A stretch of 64,000 nucleotides of DNA from Heloderma charlesbogerti (taxonomy: Eukaryota > Chordata > Lepidosauria > Squamata > Helodermatidae), in assembly GCA_026122225.1 (NCBI GenBank), contig JANEZZ010001513.1, forward strand, positions 248,001 through 312,000, read 5' to 3'. Made by a program: the position numbers and the translations under genes. This document shows positions 11,557 through 61,308 of this stretch, in pieces (within the stretch, counting starts at the first letter, position 1; each line of letters begins with the position of its first letter). The notes under the pieces were generated by a model. That model was not told the DNA's origin. It saw only the letters and a program-made list of their open reading frames with translations, and did no database searches.

Positions 11557-14500
11557 ATGTCACTGTATCCTTCCCTAGAAGATTTGAAGGTGGACAAAGT
11601 AATTCAGGTATGTCAAAATATATTTCATCAGGGAAATTATTATTATTTTGTTAAAGATAAAAACTGTAATAGTTTGAAGATTCCATTTCTGAAATAGATT
11701 TCACTGTAGATTCTAGATTAGGAGATAAAAATATTCTTGTATGAATGTTAGCTTTAATTCATGTATGTTGAATAAGTGTTGTTGCAATGATTATTCCAGG
11801 TCCAGTGCCCTAACAGCTTAGGCTTGCCCAAGTATATGTATACACCCAGTAAAGAAACTCTGACTTAATATTACTTTTGAAATTCACTCTGAAAATTAAT
11901 CATGCAGTATTAATCATGCAGATATTTAAGAAGCACAATTCTAGAACTGCTTAGGGGAGCAATCCTGTGTCCCCTAGACAGCATCTGGGGGAGATAGGAT
12001 TTTTCCAGGCTTGGATCCAGGAAACTGTACTCCCCTCCCCCTCATAGCCAGCATGGAGAGAACCACACCAACTGCTTCTCCGCGCTTGTAAAATGGAGCA
12101 TTGAGATAGAGAAAAGGGGGGTGTTCCCAAGGGAGGGGCGGAGAGGAGACTAGAGCAGCATTCCTGTGATCTTTCCTATGGCTGCCCCAGCCTCCTTCCC
12201 TTCTCCTCCCCGAAGCCTCTTCTAGATGGGTGAAATCACCCGTCTAACTAAAATGCAGAGAGGCAGGCACAAGGCACCTCCCTTTCTGCATAGGATACTC
12301 ATAAGCCTTCGAGTTTGGGGGGTTTTGAGTACCAAGGGCACAACCCATAGGATTGTGCCCTAAGTCTACAGAATTAAGTAACTGCATGGTTTTTTTGAGT
12401 CTAGCCTATGAGTTTAGATATCAGACAAACCTCTGGGTATTTCAGTATGCTTCCAATCAACTTTGTGATGGTCAGATGTAATAATATTAAGGAAACGCAA
12501 AGGTAACTAAGGAATAAGGTAGAGTTAGGAACAGAAGTTCTTTTGCTTGCCTAGTTTATGAGTTGGTAGGGATAATTATTTGCAGTGTGTATTTGTTTCC
12601 AGTACTATAAAGTTGAATCGAATACGGCTGTGTAACACCTCCACCATTATTTCCAAGTTCATTGATCTTGAGAGCAGTTACCCCTAAGCAGGGTGGATTG
12701 ATTTAAATTGGGTTTCCCATTTTGAAATTAATACATTTTGTGACCAAGCAAGTATTCTAACTCATTATTCTGAACATTAGAACATATTGGTTCAAATAAT
12801 CTGGTGGCAAACGCCTTAGAGTTTTAAAGGTCAGCATAAATTGGGCCGGGAGTAAACAGTGCAGCTGATATAAAGTTAGTGTAGTTTGCTCTGAGCACTT
12901 TGATCCCATAAGCATCTGGATGGCTGTATTCTGAAGCTTCTGAATGGCAGACCCTATGTAAAGTACATTATAGAAGTCTAGTCTGGATGTAACCAGCACA
13001 TGAGTAACTGAAGGTAAGGTCCATTGTTCCTAGATAGGATTGCAGCTGGCATACCAGCCTAAACTGGTAAAAGGCTTTCCTAGCTACTGCCACCTGTGCT
13101 TCCACAGGTAGCCCCAGGTCCAGGAGGACCCCAAGCTGCAAATGCTGTCTTTCAGGTGGGTGCAACCCTTCCAGAACTGGTTGTACACCTACATCCAGAC
13201 CAGTCAACTTCTCCACCTCCACCTCCAGTACCTCTATGTTGTTTGGATTCAGTTTTAGCTTGTTAGGTTCAACCATCCCAAACTGCCTCCAAACACCTGT
13301 TCAAGACTTCCCCAACCTCCCTGGGATTAGAAAGTGGAAATTGTGTTTTCCCATGATTTTCTTTACACTGAAAACAGCCTAAGTCCAGTTTTATGTTAAG
13401 TTCAGATTTCATTTTAAACCATGTTATTTTTTTAAAATGGCAACTTCTTAGAGAGGAGCTACATCAGTTATAAAAAATAAAAAAACAGATTTTTATCCCC
13501 TCTTCTACTAAATGTGCATAGGACTCCATTGTTACTGCACTTTCATTGTCAAACTGGCAGGAACTCTCAGTGTGAATGCCACTTATAACAGCAGATCACG
13601 AAGAAGTACTGAGTAACAATTGGATAGCTGTATAATAACTGAGTCAGGGTACAATCCTGTGACCGCTAGACAGTGGCTAGACGGCCATAGGATTGGTCGA
13701 TTTCCAGGAACTGACCTCAGAGCCTGCACTTGGGAGGTCGGTTCCCAGAGAACCCCCTCCCCTGCCGCCTTGTAGGCAGTGTAGATCATCCACGGGCTCT
13801 GCGCTCATAAGAGCAACGTGGAGAGGGGGGGAAGGGGGTGTTCCCGGGGATGGGAGTTTGTAAATGCCAGTACAACACTTCCTATGTGTAGTCCAGCCTC
13901 CCAACCCCGTGCTCCAACGTCCTGCTGAAATCAGCCATCTAGCCACAGATGCAGGGCGGCTGGAGCGTGGAGGAGACGATCCCTTACAGGCTCCTCCAGC
14001 CGTGCATTGGATAGGCAGTTGCCTCTGAGTTTGGAGGCGGCCATCTATAGGGTGCAATCTTATGCATGTTTAGATAGGAAAGAAGTCCTACAATTGCCAG
14101 CATTCCCCAGCTAGCATAAGTTGTAGGACTTTTTTTTTTAATCTAAATGTGCATAGGATTGCATCCTAAAACCATCAGGAGCTTAGATTCTACTTTATGA
14201 TTGTGTATGTGCATGATCATATCCTTATACCTGGTTTTGTGCCCTTTGGACAAATTATTAATTTGGAGGCTATATTGGGTAGCTGATTGACCCTTTTCGT
14301 ATTGAATTTTAATATTTCCATCTTTATTTCTTAGAATTTTGATTTGCTCCACAATTGTGTTCTAGTTAGATTACTTAGCAGTTCAGTAGAGGAATCTGTC
14401 TACCTTTGAAACTCTGTCAGCCTATAAAAATATAATATTCTGAAGAAAATTCCTAAATTCAGAAGTTCTGTACTTTATGTGCAAAAGCCGTTTAGTGACT

Positions 14501-16949
14501 CTTCTTGGACAGCCTGATCCTATAGATTGGCTATTTATACAGTACAGTGACTATAGCAGCTGTACTCTGAAGGAAAAGTTCAGTGCCTGGCGAGCAGCAC
14601 AGAGCCATCTAACTTTGCTGAGCTTACTATGCATATTCTTTTAATGTGTGTACCATAATGCAGATTTACAAGAATATTGGGTGCTCATGTAGCCTCTAGG
14701 ATGACATATGTAGTGCTGTGAAAGTATTCTTAGGCAGCACAGAGATAGATGTGGGACCAGAGATCAGGACTGTCTCAACAGCAGTGATGGATGCTGCTTT
14801 TGCTGGGCAGTAGGCAAATCCTGTATCTGGGACGTTTGAACTTTACTTTATGATGTCAAGCAGAACTTGAAGGATAGGATCAGGCTGGTATATAGTAGTG
14901 GTTAGAGCCAAACTAGATACAATATAGGAGAAGGTATTGAGACTAAGATCTCCTGTGGGGTTTTTTGTTTATGTGGTCAGGGAACCACTGCTGGGAGGGG
15001 AGGGTTAATAATTTTCCCTTACAACTTGCCTAATCAAATTATAGCCGAACATGGCTGCACTGAAATTAACTAAACAAATGTGGAGATGTTTTATTGTGGA
15101 ACTCTTACATCATGTCTGGTTGAGCCCTTAGAGACGTGCTTCCTTAAACCAAGTTTGTCTTGCACAGTTAGTGAGATCAATGCAAATGCTCACTTAACCC
15201 AAACATGATTTAGCTATACACTATTCTTTAACAAATCAGATGAGAACACTATATTTCCTGCAGTTTAAATAAACTTCGTAAAGAGTGTTTTACTTTTCTT
15301 CCTGTGTAGGCCCAAACATCTTTTGCTTCAAACCCAGCCAACCCAGCAATTTTATCTGAAGCCTCAGCCCCCATCCTCCAAGATGGAAGTAAGTTACTAT
15401 ATGGAAAAATGTAAGAAGCGGGTGGGTGGGCAGGGGAATAATATGTCTCTCAAAAATGCATTCTTCTACATATTTAATGAGGCTAGATGTAAGATCCAAA
15501 GGACAGAAAACAAGTTTTAGCAACATTAATTGCGCAGTTCTTGACATAGCATACATTTAAATGATTTCAAAGGGACTCGTGTTTGAAGACTTGTAGTCAT
15601 TATATATATTTCTCTTGTTGAGATCTTACCTTTTATTTACATCACGGGTATTGAACCTCAGGCCCATAGGCCAAATCTGGCCCTCCAGTGTTCCCCAGAT
15701 GGCCCTGCCCCCTTCTCCCAACTGCCATTAGCTCGGTGGTTTCTTGGCTTTTGCACATTGTTTTCCCATTCTAAAAGGTTGAAATACCTCTTCTAAGGCT
15801 TAGTAAGAACTTTAAACTAAAATATGCTGGGATTTGGGACCTTACCTTCTTTTGCTTTCAGAACTGTCCACCACTGTAATGTGGCACCTGAGAGCTTCTC
15901 TGAAATTGTATTCAGCCCTTGGGTGAAAGAGGTTCAACTCCTCTAATTTACACACTCCAAATGTATGCGTGTTTCCCAAAGATGCATGAATGAGCAGAGA
16001 TTGCAGAGAAGGCTGGGTGGGATATAGCTAAAGCTAGTGGTGATCTAGTTAGTATTTCAAAACAAAGGAACTATACAGGTTTTAATTCTTAAAACGAAAG
16101 AAGCCTGGTATATTGTGTGAACTTCTCCACTATACTCTCGTATTTGGAAAATATTATACTACTACCTTTGCTGTATAAAACTGGAATTGGTTTTCTTGAG
16201 CTTTTCTGGGAATGGTGTGTCTGGTATATATAAACATACTGCTGTAAAGTGAATTAAACTGAGCTGAATGCTTATATAATCAGCCTGGAATTTGAGAACA
16301 CTTGGAAATGGGATAGTATGGCATCGATTCCATGCCTTGCAACTTGATTTTCCAGTAGTAGCCAATTCTCTCCACCATAGTGGGGCTCAGTAGAAGGGAA
16401 GACATGCTGTTCAGGGATCTGAATAAATATTTATAAAATATCTGAATAAATAAGTAAATGCAGCATCTTTAAGTGCAGCAGTAAGTTTCTATATGTTCTA
16501 AGGGAAGGATGGGATTGCTCAAGACTGAGACTTGCTCTTGATTTCACCGTGTGTACAAGCGAGGGCAAAGATATAATCTCAGCAGGCCCATGAGGATGAT
16601 GATAGTTTATTGCTTATTGTTTTTGGGGTTTTTTTTTACCTTCTATAGACTTATATCCCAAATTGTATCCTGAACTTTCCCAGTATATGGGTCTAGTCCT
16701 GAATGAAGAAGAGATACAAAGAGACTTGGCGATGGTTCCTGCTGCAAATTCTCAGGGGGTAGGTGTCAGACCAGTGAGCGCTATTTCTTTTTCGTTTCCT
16801 TGAGGTTTTTTTTCTTGGTTTATTTTATTTTTTAAAAAACAAAAACAAAACACAACAACAGAAACACAACAACAATACACATACACTAAAATATCTCTTT
16901 AAGATTGTAAGATATCTACCTTTGGCTCCCCTTACACAACAAATGCTTC

Positions 16950-16985
<36 letters not shown>

Positions 16986-19900
16986 TCTGGTTCTTGACTT
17001 AGTTGCGTATCATACACTGAGTTCACAGACATTATCTCCTATCTCCTAATTTTAACAACAGAAAAAAGAGAATCAACCATTTCAAAGTTCAGAATCCACA
17101 TACATAGATATCATTTTTTTCTATTTCTTATACAAATTCTATAAAAGGTTTCCAATTTAACATAAATTTAGTTGTTGACCCTTCTTTAATTATAATAGTA
17201 AGTTTTGCCATCTCTGCCAGCTCCATCATTATCATGATCCACTCGCTCAAAATTGGCATTGTTTCATTCTTCCACTTTTGTGCATAAAATAACCTTGCAG
17301 CCGTTGTCATGTAGAGAAAGAGGGTTCCCCCCTTCTCTTTTACATGTTTATCTGTTAGTCACAATAAAAAAGTTTCTGGCTTTAGTTCTATAGTAGTCTT
17401 TAATATTCTTTGAGCTAAAGACTGTATTCATTTCCAAAATGTTTTAGCTTTTTTCCAAGTCCACCATAAATGATAAATCGTTCCCTCTTGGTCTTCACAT
17501 TTCCAACATTTTCCAGAAACACCTTTATACATTTTAGACAATTTAAACAGTGACATATACCATCTATACATCATCTTATAAATGTTCTCTTTAAGACTTG
17601 TACATAAAGTAAATTTTAAATCTTTTCCCCACGTATTTTCCCACTCTTCCATTGATATATTATGACCAGCATTTTGTGCCCATTTTATCATACAATCTTT
17701 TACTTGTTCATCCTCTGTCTCATACCTTAACAGTAATTTATACAGTTTAGCAATAACATGTTCATCATTTGTACACAGTGCTTTTTCAAACTCAGATTCT
17801 GTTTGTTCAGATCCACCATTTTTCACATCTATTTTAAACCTTTAAGTTGCAAATATGAAAACCACTGACGTACATGACCTTCTTCCAATAAGCTTTCCCT
17901 TGATTTTAATTTATATTCCCCTTGTGACAGTTCCAGTAAATCATTATATCTTATCCATTTATGCGTACTATCAAATTCTCTTCTATGCATTGCTTCTTGT
18001 GAAGATATCCAACGTGGTATTTTTTGATAGAACCTTAATTTATTTTATTTTTTTCGGCTTGCAGTGATAAACTCTTCACCTACTTTTTAATTAATTTAAT
18101 ATTTGGTATCTTATTTCTTAATATGGGTTTCTTGTAAGCATATTATATCTTGTTTCAATTTTTGTAAATAGTAAAATATTTTCTTTCTCTTTTGAGGAGC
18201 ATTCGCCCCATTAATGTTCCAAGTTAAAAATTTATAATCCATTTTTTAGAAAATACAAGATTAAGGTACTTTACCTGTTACACCCTGAGTGCTGTCCTCT
18301 TTTTGTACATCAGGTTGTAAGTCTGTCCATTCCTTTCCATAAGTTCGAAGGAATGTTTCCTTGAGTTTTGAGAACTAAATTACTTTTTAAAAGCAAGATG
18401 CATGCTTCTGTTGACACCCCCCCCCCAGCCTTTTCCCTCTTTAAGATTCTGGAAAAGCAAGAACAGAAATACCTCTCTATGCAGAAGTACCTACTCTTCC
18501 TTAAAAGTGCTCTGCTGAAACAATAAATGTGTGTGCCCAGCTGAAACTACTCCAGTCCTGTGACTGCTGTAGTTGTTCAGAAACTGTTGTCTTGGAATCT
18601 CTCACTCATGAATCTGTCCCTTTTAGATCAAAGGCCTGTAAATGAGATTAGACTGCCATTGTTTTTAATCTATTTACATAAATTTTCTCTCCTTCAGCTT
18701 GTTGCAAGGCCTTCTGCAGTAAATTACATGGTGGCTCCAGTAACTGGAAATGATGTTGGAATTCGTAGAGCAGAAATTAAGCAAGGAATCCGTGAAATAA
18801 TCTTGTGTAAAGATCAGGATGGAAAAATTGGTCTTCGTCTTAAATCAGTGGACAATGTATGTATAATATCCTGTATGCTATTTTGACCCATTAACTTCAG
18901 CTATCTAGAGTTGAAAAAGGAGATGTTAAAGAATTGCTAATCCAAGTGTGGTTGAATTTTGTATGCTTCACAGTTTTCTTAATGGTCTGTTAATCTACTA
19001 CATCATCTTTAGTAGATCACCTAGCATACTATTTACTTAACCATTGAATGTTTTAATATGAATAAGTGCTATAAGGGAGGCAACACATTTTTAAAGGAGT
19101 TAATTTCATTACATTTATGAGAAGATAAAAGAGAAAGTTGTTAGCATTCTTAAATGGAGTCTTTTCACAGATAACAAAAAGCTGATTATACTACTGATAA
19201 GAGAGACCAATATTGGCTGAATATATTTTACTAGAATTTTTTTAAGACTGAAAAATGTTAATTGAACCAGAATATATAGCAGCATTAGTGAAAACTCAGG
19301 ACTTAAAAAAAAGAAAAGTGGTAGCTGTTTGCAAATGCACAGGTGCTGTGTTGTTCCCTACATTTCTGTTGCGTGTTTTTTAATGTGTTGGATGCTTACT
19401 GGATGTTTTGTTTATCTTAACGTGCAAATGTGTTTGGTTTTTTAGGGTATGTTTGTTCAGTTGGTTCAGGCAAATTCTCCAGCATCACTGGCTGGTTTGC
19501 GGTTTGGGGACCAAGTTCTGCAAATCAGCGGTGAAAACTGTGCAGGATGGAGTTCTGATAAAGCTCATAAAGTTCTGAAGCAGGCACCTGGAGAGAGAAT
19601 TTCAATGATTATTCGTGACAGGTAACGCTGTGCATCTGTTAATGACTATTTTGGGGGTTTGTTAGCTGAGTGTGTATAAGTTCGTTCTCTGTGTTAAACT
19701 TCAAATCACAGTCTCATGTGACTAGCTGACATGGGACTAATCAGTCTGTATAATTGGCGACGTACTACATTCAGTAAATATTCTAGAAAATGAGTTCTAA
19801 ACATTTTTTGCATAGGCCTTTTGGACGAACTATTACCATGCACAAGGACAGCACAGGACATGTTGGCTTTATATTCAAAAATGGAAAGATAACTTCAATA

Positions 19901-22177
19901 GTAAAAGACAGTTCTGCTGCTAGAAATGGACTTCTGACAGAACACAACGTTTGTGAAATTAATGGACAGAATGTAATTGGCCTGAAGGTGAGTAGCATGT
20001 TCCCTTTAAATATATGTAAACATTGTCTTCTGGAGAAGATAGCAGAATATTACCTAAATTAACAAGGTATATGTGAAAGCATTTCTACATAATTCTAATT
20101 CCTGTTGACAGTGGTCATGATCCCATGATGTTACCTGTATGGAACATGTCTCAATTGTCCAGTGGAGTTGGCATGTAAGAGAGATTAGGAAATCTGTATT
20201 ACTCCAGATGGCCAGTAATGTATATAATCCTCAGGACTATGTTCATTTAATCCTGCACCATTAATCTACATGATTTTCAGCTTTTAACACAAGGGAGCAG
20301 CATCAGTCATTTCATCTGTTGTGGTGAAGCAAACTTCTGCCTTTATTGGGGTTGTTCACTGCCACCTTCCTGGCAGCTACTACCATGCCCGTTTGCTGTT
20401 CCCATGCTGTTCCCAAAGAGCTTCCACGATAGCAAAAGCATCGTGGGCAGTATCCAATACTGTCACTGAAGCAAGCAGAAACGTTCAGTTCTGTAAGGGC
20501 GCAGATCAGCGGAGCTCACCAGCCTCATTCCAGAAATGAGTATTTCTGCTCATTTTCAGGATTACTTTTAGAACCACTAATTTCCTGTTGTGCAAGTGGT
20601 GGATTCCATGAGCACAGTGGGACTAGCGGAGGCAGCGCAGCAGTACTGGATATTGTCCCATGTTCTGTTTGCCTAGCAGGGCATTCTGATTGCTAGAGTT
20701 TTGTAGATGAGTTAGACTCTTACTCTTCTGGCTAGTAAAAGGAAATAACTAGAGCCACATGTTCAGTTGCCTAATAGTGGCTATACATATGACATTTGCC
20801 TCCAGACTTAATCATACTTAGAGTGGACCCATAGAAATTACTCATAACTAAAGTCCCATTGATTTCACTGGTTCTGCCCACATATGACTGAGTCTGGATC
20901 CAACCCTTTATCTCTAATACTAGTCCCCTGCTAGCCGTGGAGATCCTGTAGCTTCCAGCAAGAGGACAATAATGGCAGCAATAGGGCATAAGCTATGCTC
21001 CAAATATGGGTCTGCACCTGGTTACTGGATAGCTGTAGGTAAGAGGTGGCCAGATGAGTGCTAAATGACAATGCTGGGTTAACTGCTGTCCAGAATTTAG
21101 TCCTGTTTTAATCAGCTGACTATAATTTACTTGTGTATGTATGTGCATTTTATTTAAAGCATTTATATCTACCTCCTCAGTATAGCTCAAGCTTTATTGA
21201 TAACAATCAATGTTATCACTACAATTTAGCTGGGCACTAAGGTTCTCGCAATTCATGACTTCTGTGTCTTGATCAACAGGATTCCCAAATTGCAGATATA
21301 TTGACAAGTGCTGGAAATGTAGTGACCATCACAATCATGCCTTCCCAGATTTTTGAACACATAATAAAGAGGTATGTGTAAAATACTTTATTTATTGCAC
21401 GTAGCTTACTTAAAGAGCCTATCTTGTGAAAGCATGGAACACAGGCTGAGCATACTTTGCATTGTCTCCAGAATAAACAACGTAAATAAAAATGTGTAAA
21501 ACACATCTGAGTTGGAAATTACATCTAATACAAATTAGATCCAACTTAACCTAATACAAAATTGGAACGTACCTAACAAAATTAGTGGAGAACTTGAGTA
21601 TAGAAATTAAAGTACTCAAGTGACAGTTTGGATAGAAATTTCAAAGCAGGCAAATCCCACCAAGCTTAAGCATTTCTAAGTGCTCTTGATTTTAATGAGA
21701 TTTAAGCATGTGCCCATTGTTCAAGGGTATATTAAAAAGATTACATAATCTATCTTTATATAAGCCTCATCCACATAGTGGCAGCAAAGAAGACGTTCAT
21801 GTTACACTCCTCCACTGGTAGAAGTTTCCTTACAGTATAAGGAAGCTTCTATCAGTGGACGACTTTAGTATGAATGCAGTCTTTGCTGCCAGTATGTGGA
21901 TTGGGAAGCTGCTGCAAGTTTTGTCAGCAAGTATTTTTCCTACATAGAGATTAGGAAATGTCTGTTTTCTTCAGCACTGAGAGAGTTTAAAGCACATGTG
22001 GTCTTTGTACCATCTGACCTCACTGTTTTGTTCACCTAGATTTGGTATTCTTGTGGCTTTGGAATGTGTGCCTATTCCATTATTCTGTTAACGATTATTA
22101 AAGATTAATTCTTTTTTTCCAGGATGGCTTCAAGCATTATGAAAAGCCTAATGGATCACACCATCCCTGAAGTCTAA
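11557..22177 (+). CDS. SDCBP: Syntenin-1 (syndecan-binding protein), complete
   Basis: Tandem-PDZ adaptor that binds syndecan tails, ALIX and phosphoinositides in endosomal sorting and exosome formation (family knowledge). Eight coding exons: 11557-11607, 15310-15388, 16649-16758, 18698-18856, 19446-19621, 19816-19987, 21280-21371, 22123-22177. All junctions are GT..AG and in phase, and total 894 nt, 297 residues plus stop (the human protein has 298). The start is the ATG 15 nt after the acceptor at 11541 and opens [15 protein letters not shown]-type LYPxL motifs are at residues 3-7 and in [16 protein letters not shown] (exon 16649). PDZ1 has its carboxylate-binding loop IGLRL at about residues 124-128; PDZ2 has VGFIF at about 208-212. 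The protein ends in DHTIPEV. No disabling change is seen. The identification is by recognition and is near certain. Confidence 0.97.
11954..12360. repeat. TIR-ended MITE, copy B (SDCBP intron)
   Basis: The ends are 'ggggagcaatcctgtg' and 'cataggattgtgccc', flanked by TA on both sides (11952-11953 and 12361-12362). The interior shares 'ctagacagc' with copies A and C and 'gccagcatggagag' with copies D and E. Non-coding. Confidence 0.65.
12740..13285 (-). mobile_element. L2 LINE fragment (3' end of ORF2)
   Basis: The minus-strand translation gives the C-terminal part of an L2-type polymerase in two frames: [16 protein letters not shown] and YQFRLVCQL (about 13260-13050), then [13 protein letters not shown] and [15 protein letters not shown] (about 12999-12800). 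The LVTSRLDYCN block is highly typical of L2. At least one frameshift is present, and the copy is old. Confidence 0.8.
13647..14058. repeat. TIR-ended MITE, copy C, inverted
   Basis: This is the reverse orientation of the element at 948. 'gctagacagtggctagacgg' opens this copy, and 'ttgcctctgagtttggaggc' closes it. The right end overlaps or abuts the hairpin element at 14050, sharing the 'gggtgcaat' terminus. Confidence 0.6.
14050..14166. repeat. Hairpin MITE, GTGCAATCCTATGCATG family
   Basis: The left arm 'gggtgcaatcttatgcatg' is mirrored by 'gtgcataggattgcatcc' at the right end, with an internal inverted pair 'agtcctacaa'/'ttgtaggact'. It is flanked by TA (14048-14049 and 14167-14168). Confidence 0.7.
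14170..15309 (+). other. SDCBP intron, no recognised feature
   Basis: Ordinary AT-rich intron; I see no exon or clear repeat. It ends at the acceptor 'cctgtgtag' (15309). Confidence 0.4.
15644..15946. repeat. MITE-like element with inverted ends
   Basis: The left end 'tattgaacctcaggccc' and the right end 'gaaagaggttcaactcc' are inverted relatives. The interior ('ccattctaaaaggttgaaat', 'cttctaaggcttagt') matches the larger element at 61309-62060 ('ccattctaaaacagttaaaa', 'ctcctaaggcttagt'), so both derive from one family. Confidence 0.55.
15947..16648 (+). other. SDCBP intron, no recognised feature
   Basis: No exon or named repeat is seen. The stretch ends in a long T-rich polypyrimidine tract and the acceptor 'ttctatag' (16648). 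Confidence 0.4.
16830..18265 (-). mobile_element. Internally deleted L1 LINE
   Basis: It reads on the minus strand. About 18245-18080 encodes the first strand of an L1 endonuclease ([13 protein letters not shown], then [11 protein letters not shown]). About 18060-17430 jumps straight to the ORF2 C-terminus ([30 protein letters not shown]) and the terminal cysteine block [17 protein letters not shown]. The roughly 3 kb that should hold the rest of the endonuclease and the reverse transcriptase is absent. The (ATT)n tract at 16950 is near the 3' end. The protein type is that of squamate L1. Confidence 0.8.
16950..16984. repeat. (ATT)n microsatellite
   Basis: About 11 uninterrupted TAT/ATT triplets. 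Confidence 0.95.
18857..19445 (+). other. SDCBP intron, no recognised feature
   Basis: AT-rich intron. I see nothing beyond the donor 'gtatgt' and the acceptor 'ttttttag'. Confidence 0.4.
19988..21279 (+). other. SDCBP intron, no recognised feature
   Basis: No exon, and no repeat I can name. About 20780-20900 has 'cccattgatttcactgg', a worn relative of the dispersed 'cccactgagttcaatggg' element. Confidence 0.35.
21372..22122 (+). other. Last SDCBP intron
   Basis: About 21772-21900 contains an inverted pair ('tggtagaagtttccttacag' against 'aaggaagcttctatcagtgg'), with 'cacatagtggcagcaaagaa' answered by 'tttgctgccagtatgtggat'. This suggests a hairpin MITE of about 130 bp. The rest is plain intron. 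Confidence 0.5.
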
Positions 22178-22805
22178 CATTTCTTTCGGTTGCAACTGCA
22201 ATGAAAACACTGCTAAACCTGGGCTACTATTTACTCTGCAACATTTACGTTCTGCACATGAGCCTTTCTTTAAAGCCAAGATGAAATGCTGCATTAAGCA
22301 TTTGCATTATGCTATGGCTGGGAATGTCCAATCCAACACATTACCTTGTTCAAACTATGAATTTTGTAGCCTTATACTAGTTTGACAAAACAAGCTGTAT
22401 GCTTTTTTCATAGGGTTATAGTTCAACACTTTCTATAAGCCATTGGAATAGAAGAAAACTAATGTATCTTGCAAGTGTTAGTATTTGCTATATGTGATTC
22501 GAGTATACTGCTGCTCTTTGTACTTTTTGAGATAAATTAGTTTTTCTACTACCCTTCTGTCTGCAAGGATATTTACAGTTATGACTTGTAGTGCTAGTTA
22601 TCTGGTTCTAATAATCTTGTTTACAAAAGCATGCCAGTTAAGCTGAGCATAGCTAGTATTTATCATTCCATAGACATTTTAAATGGTAAGATGTACACAT
22701 GACCATTTAGGTTTGTCTTACTGCTCTTACGAAGTCGTTATCATATGCTTATATTCTGTTGCCTTAACCATCTTAAATCAGAAATAAAGTTGAAAAAACA
22801 TTCAT
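22178..22805 (+). other. SDCBP: SDCBP 3' untranslated region
   Basis: AT-rich sequence after the TAA stop, running to just past the AATAAA at 22783. The end point is inferred from the poly(A) signal and the A-rich 'gttgaaaaaaca' after it. Confidence 0.7.
22783..22788 (+). terminator. SDCBP: SDCBP poly(A) signal AATAAA
   Basis: Canonical hexamer 606 nt after the stop codon, followed by T-rich DNA. It is the best candidate in the region. Confidence 0.8.
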
Positions 22806-23467
22806 TTTTTAAATGGCACACTGCACTGACTAATATCTCTAAATTCCCCTCTGTTGACAGTGTGATCCAGTGCAAATGAGTGGGCTGGAGTGGAGGGTGC
22901 TTTGCTTCTGCCATGTGAAGTTATGACCCCTAATGTTGGAGCAGAGAGTCCAGTCTGTCACTTGTGTATTGGCTTCAGACCTTTGGTTAGGGAAAGGGGA
23001 GTACTGTGACTGGCCTGCAGATCTCCAAGTTGTGATTACTGTATGCTTGAACCATCAGATTATTATCTTGATTCCTTGACTCCCTGAGCATTAAAGTTAC
23101 TTTACCTAAAAGCATTGTAGCGTAGTTACTCTGGAACTGACTTGAAAACGGTAGTTCTTTATAGCAGACGGAGACTTTAGATTTAACAGCTTAGTGCTGT
23201 TCGTTGTAGCAGGAGAATCTGATGCTATTCAAATGATTTTAAATATCTTGTAAAGCTATCAGTGGTCATTGTAAGGGATATTTCTGTAAGAATATTGGCC
23301 AGCTGGACATACGGTAGGAAGACTTTGAAGTGAAGCATCATTTAATGAATGAGCAGACTAAATTCAGGGAAAGGGTAAAGCCTATTTTGGCTAATAGATA
23401 CTGTTCATTCCTATGTGGGTTACTATTATCACAAGTTACAACATCTTTGGTTACAGAAAAATAAGTC
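22806..23467. other. Convergent intergenic gap
   Basis: About 0.66 kb between the two poly(A) signals. No exon or repeat is recognised. Either gene's untranslated tail could extend into it. Confidence 0.5.
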
Positions 23468-23473
23468 TTTATT
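23468..23473 (-). terminator. NSMAF: NSMAF poly(A) signal (AATAAA on minus)
   Basis: TTTATT on the + strand, which is AATAAA on the minus strand, about 220 nt beyond the NSMAF stop. It is the closest canonical signal I see. Other variants could be used. Confidence 0.55.
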
Positions 23474-23691
23474 TTCAGCTGAGTATATAGGCAAACATCC
23501 CAAACCGAAATTACATCCATGAACAAATAAGTGCATACTGTACTCTGACATTGTAATATTTGAGATTTCAGCTAGAGCCAACCAAAGCTCTTTATCTGAG
23601 CTGCAGCAGGCATCATTACATGTGGGTAAGGTCCTTTTAAAAGTTTACTTTAAAATATTTTGAACATTGATATGTTTGAGGGGGAAGGCAC

Positions 23692-60979
<37,288 letters not shown>

Positions 60980-61308
60980 CTAAAACAATAAAAGCAAAAT
61001 TTTATTTATTTATTTATTGCATTTCTATACCGCCCCATAGCCAAAGCTCTCTGGGCAGTTTACAAAAGTTAAAACATTGAACACAATATAAAAAGTTTAA
61101 AAGCCATTTACAAAAAAGCACACAAAAGCATACAACAGTACCCACAGACAACATATAACTAAAAACAACATTAACTACCAGACATAACTAAAGACACATC
61201 CAAGACTGATTAAACCTCATCATGTGCCGCCAATTGCTGGGAAACGGGATAGGTAACTTTCAACATAAGGGAAAGAGGTTTGACAATGTCTTTACTAATA
61301 TGTTACTT
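60980..61308 (-). repeat. NSMAF intron 1 part with LINE/SINE tail
   Basis: About 60998-61130 is a reversed repeat tail ('atttctataccgccccatag', 'agctctctgggcagttta') of the family seen at 38338. Confidence 0.6.
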
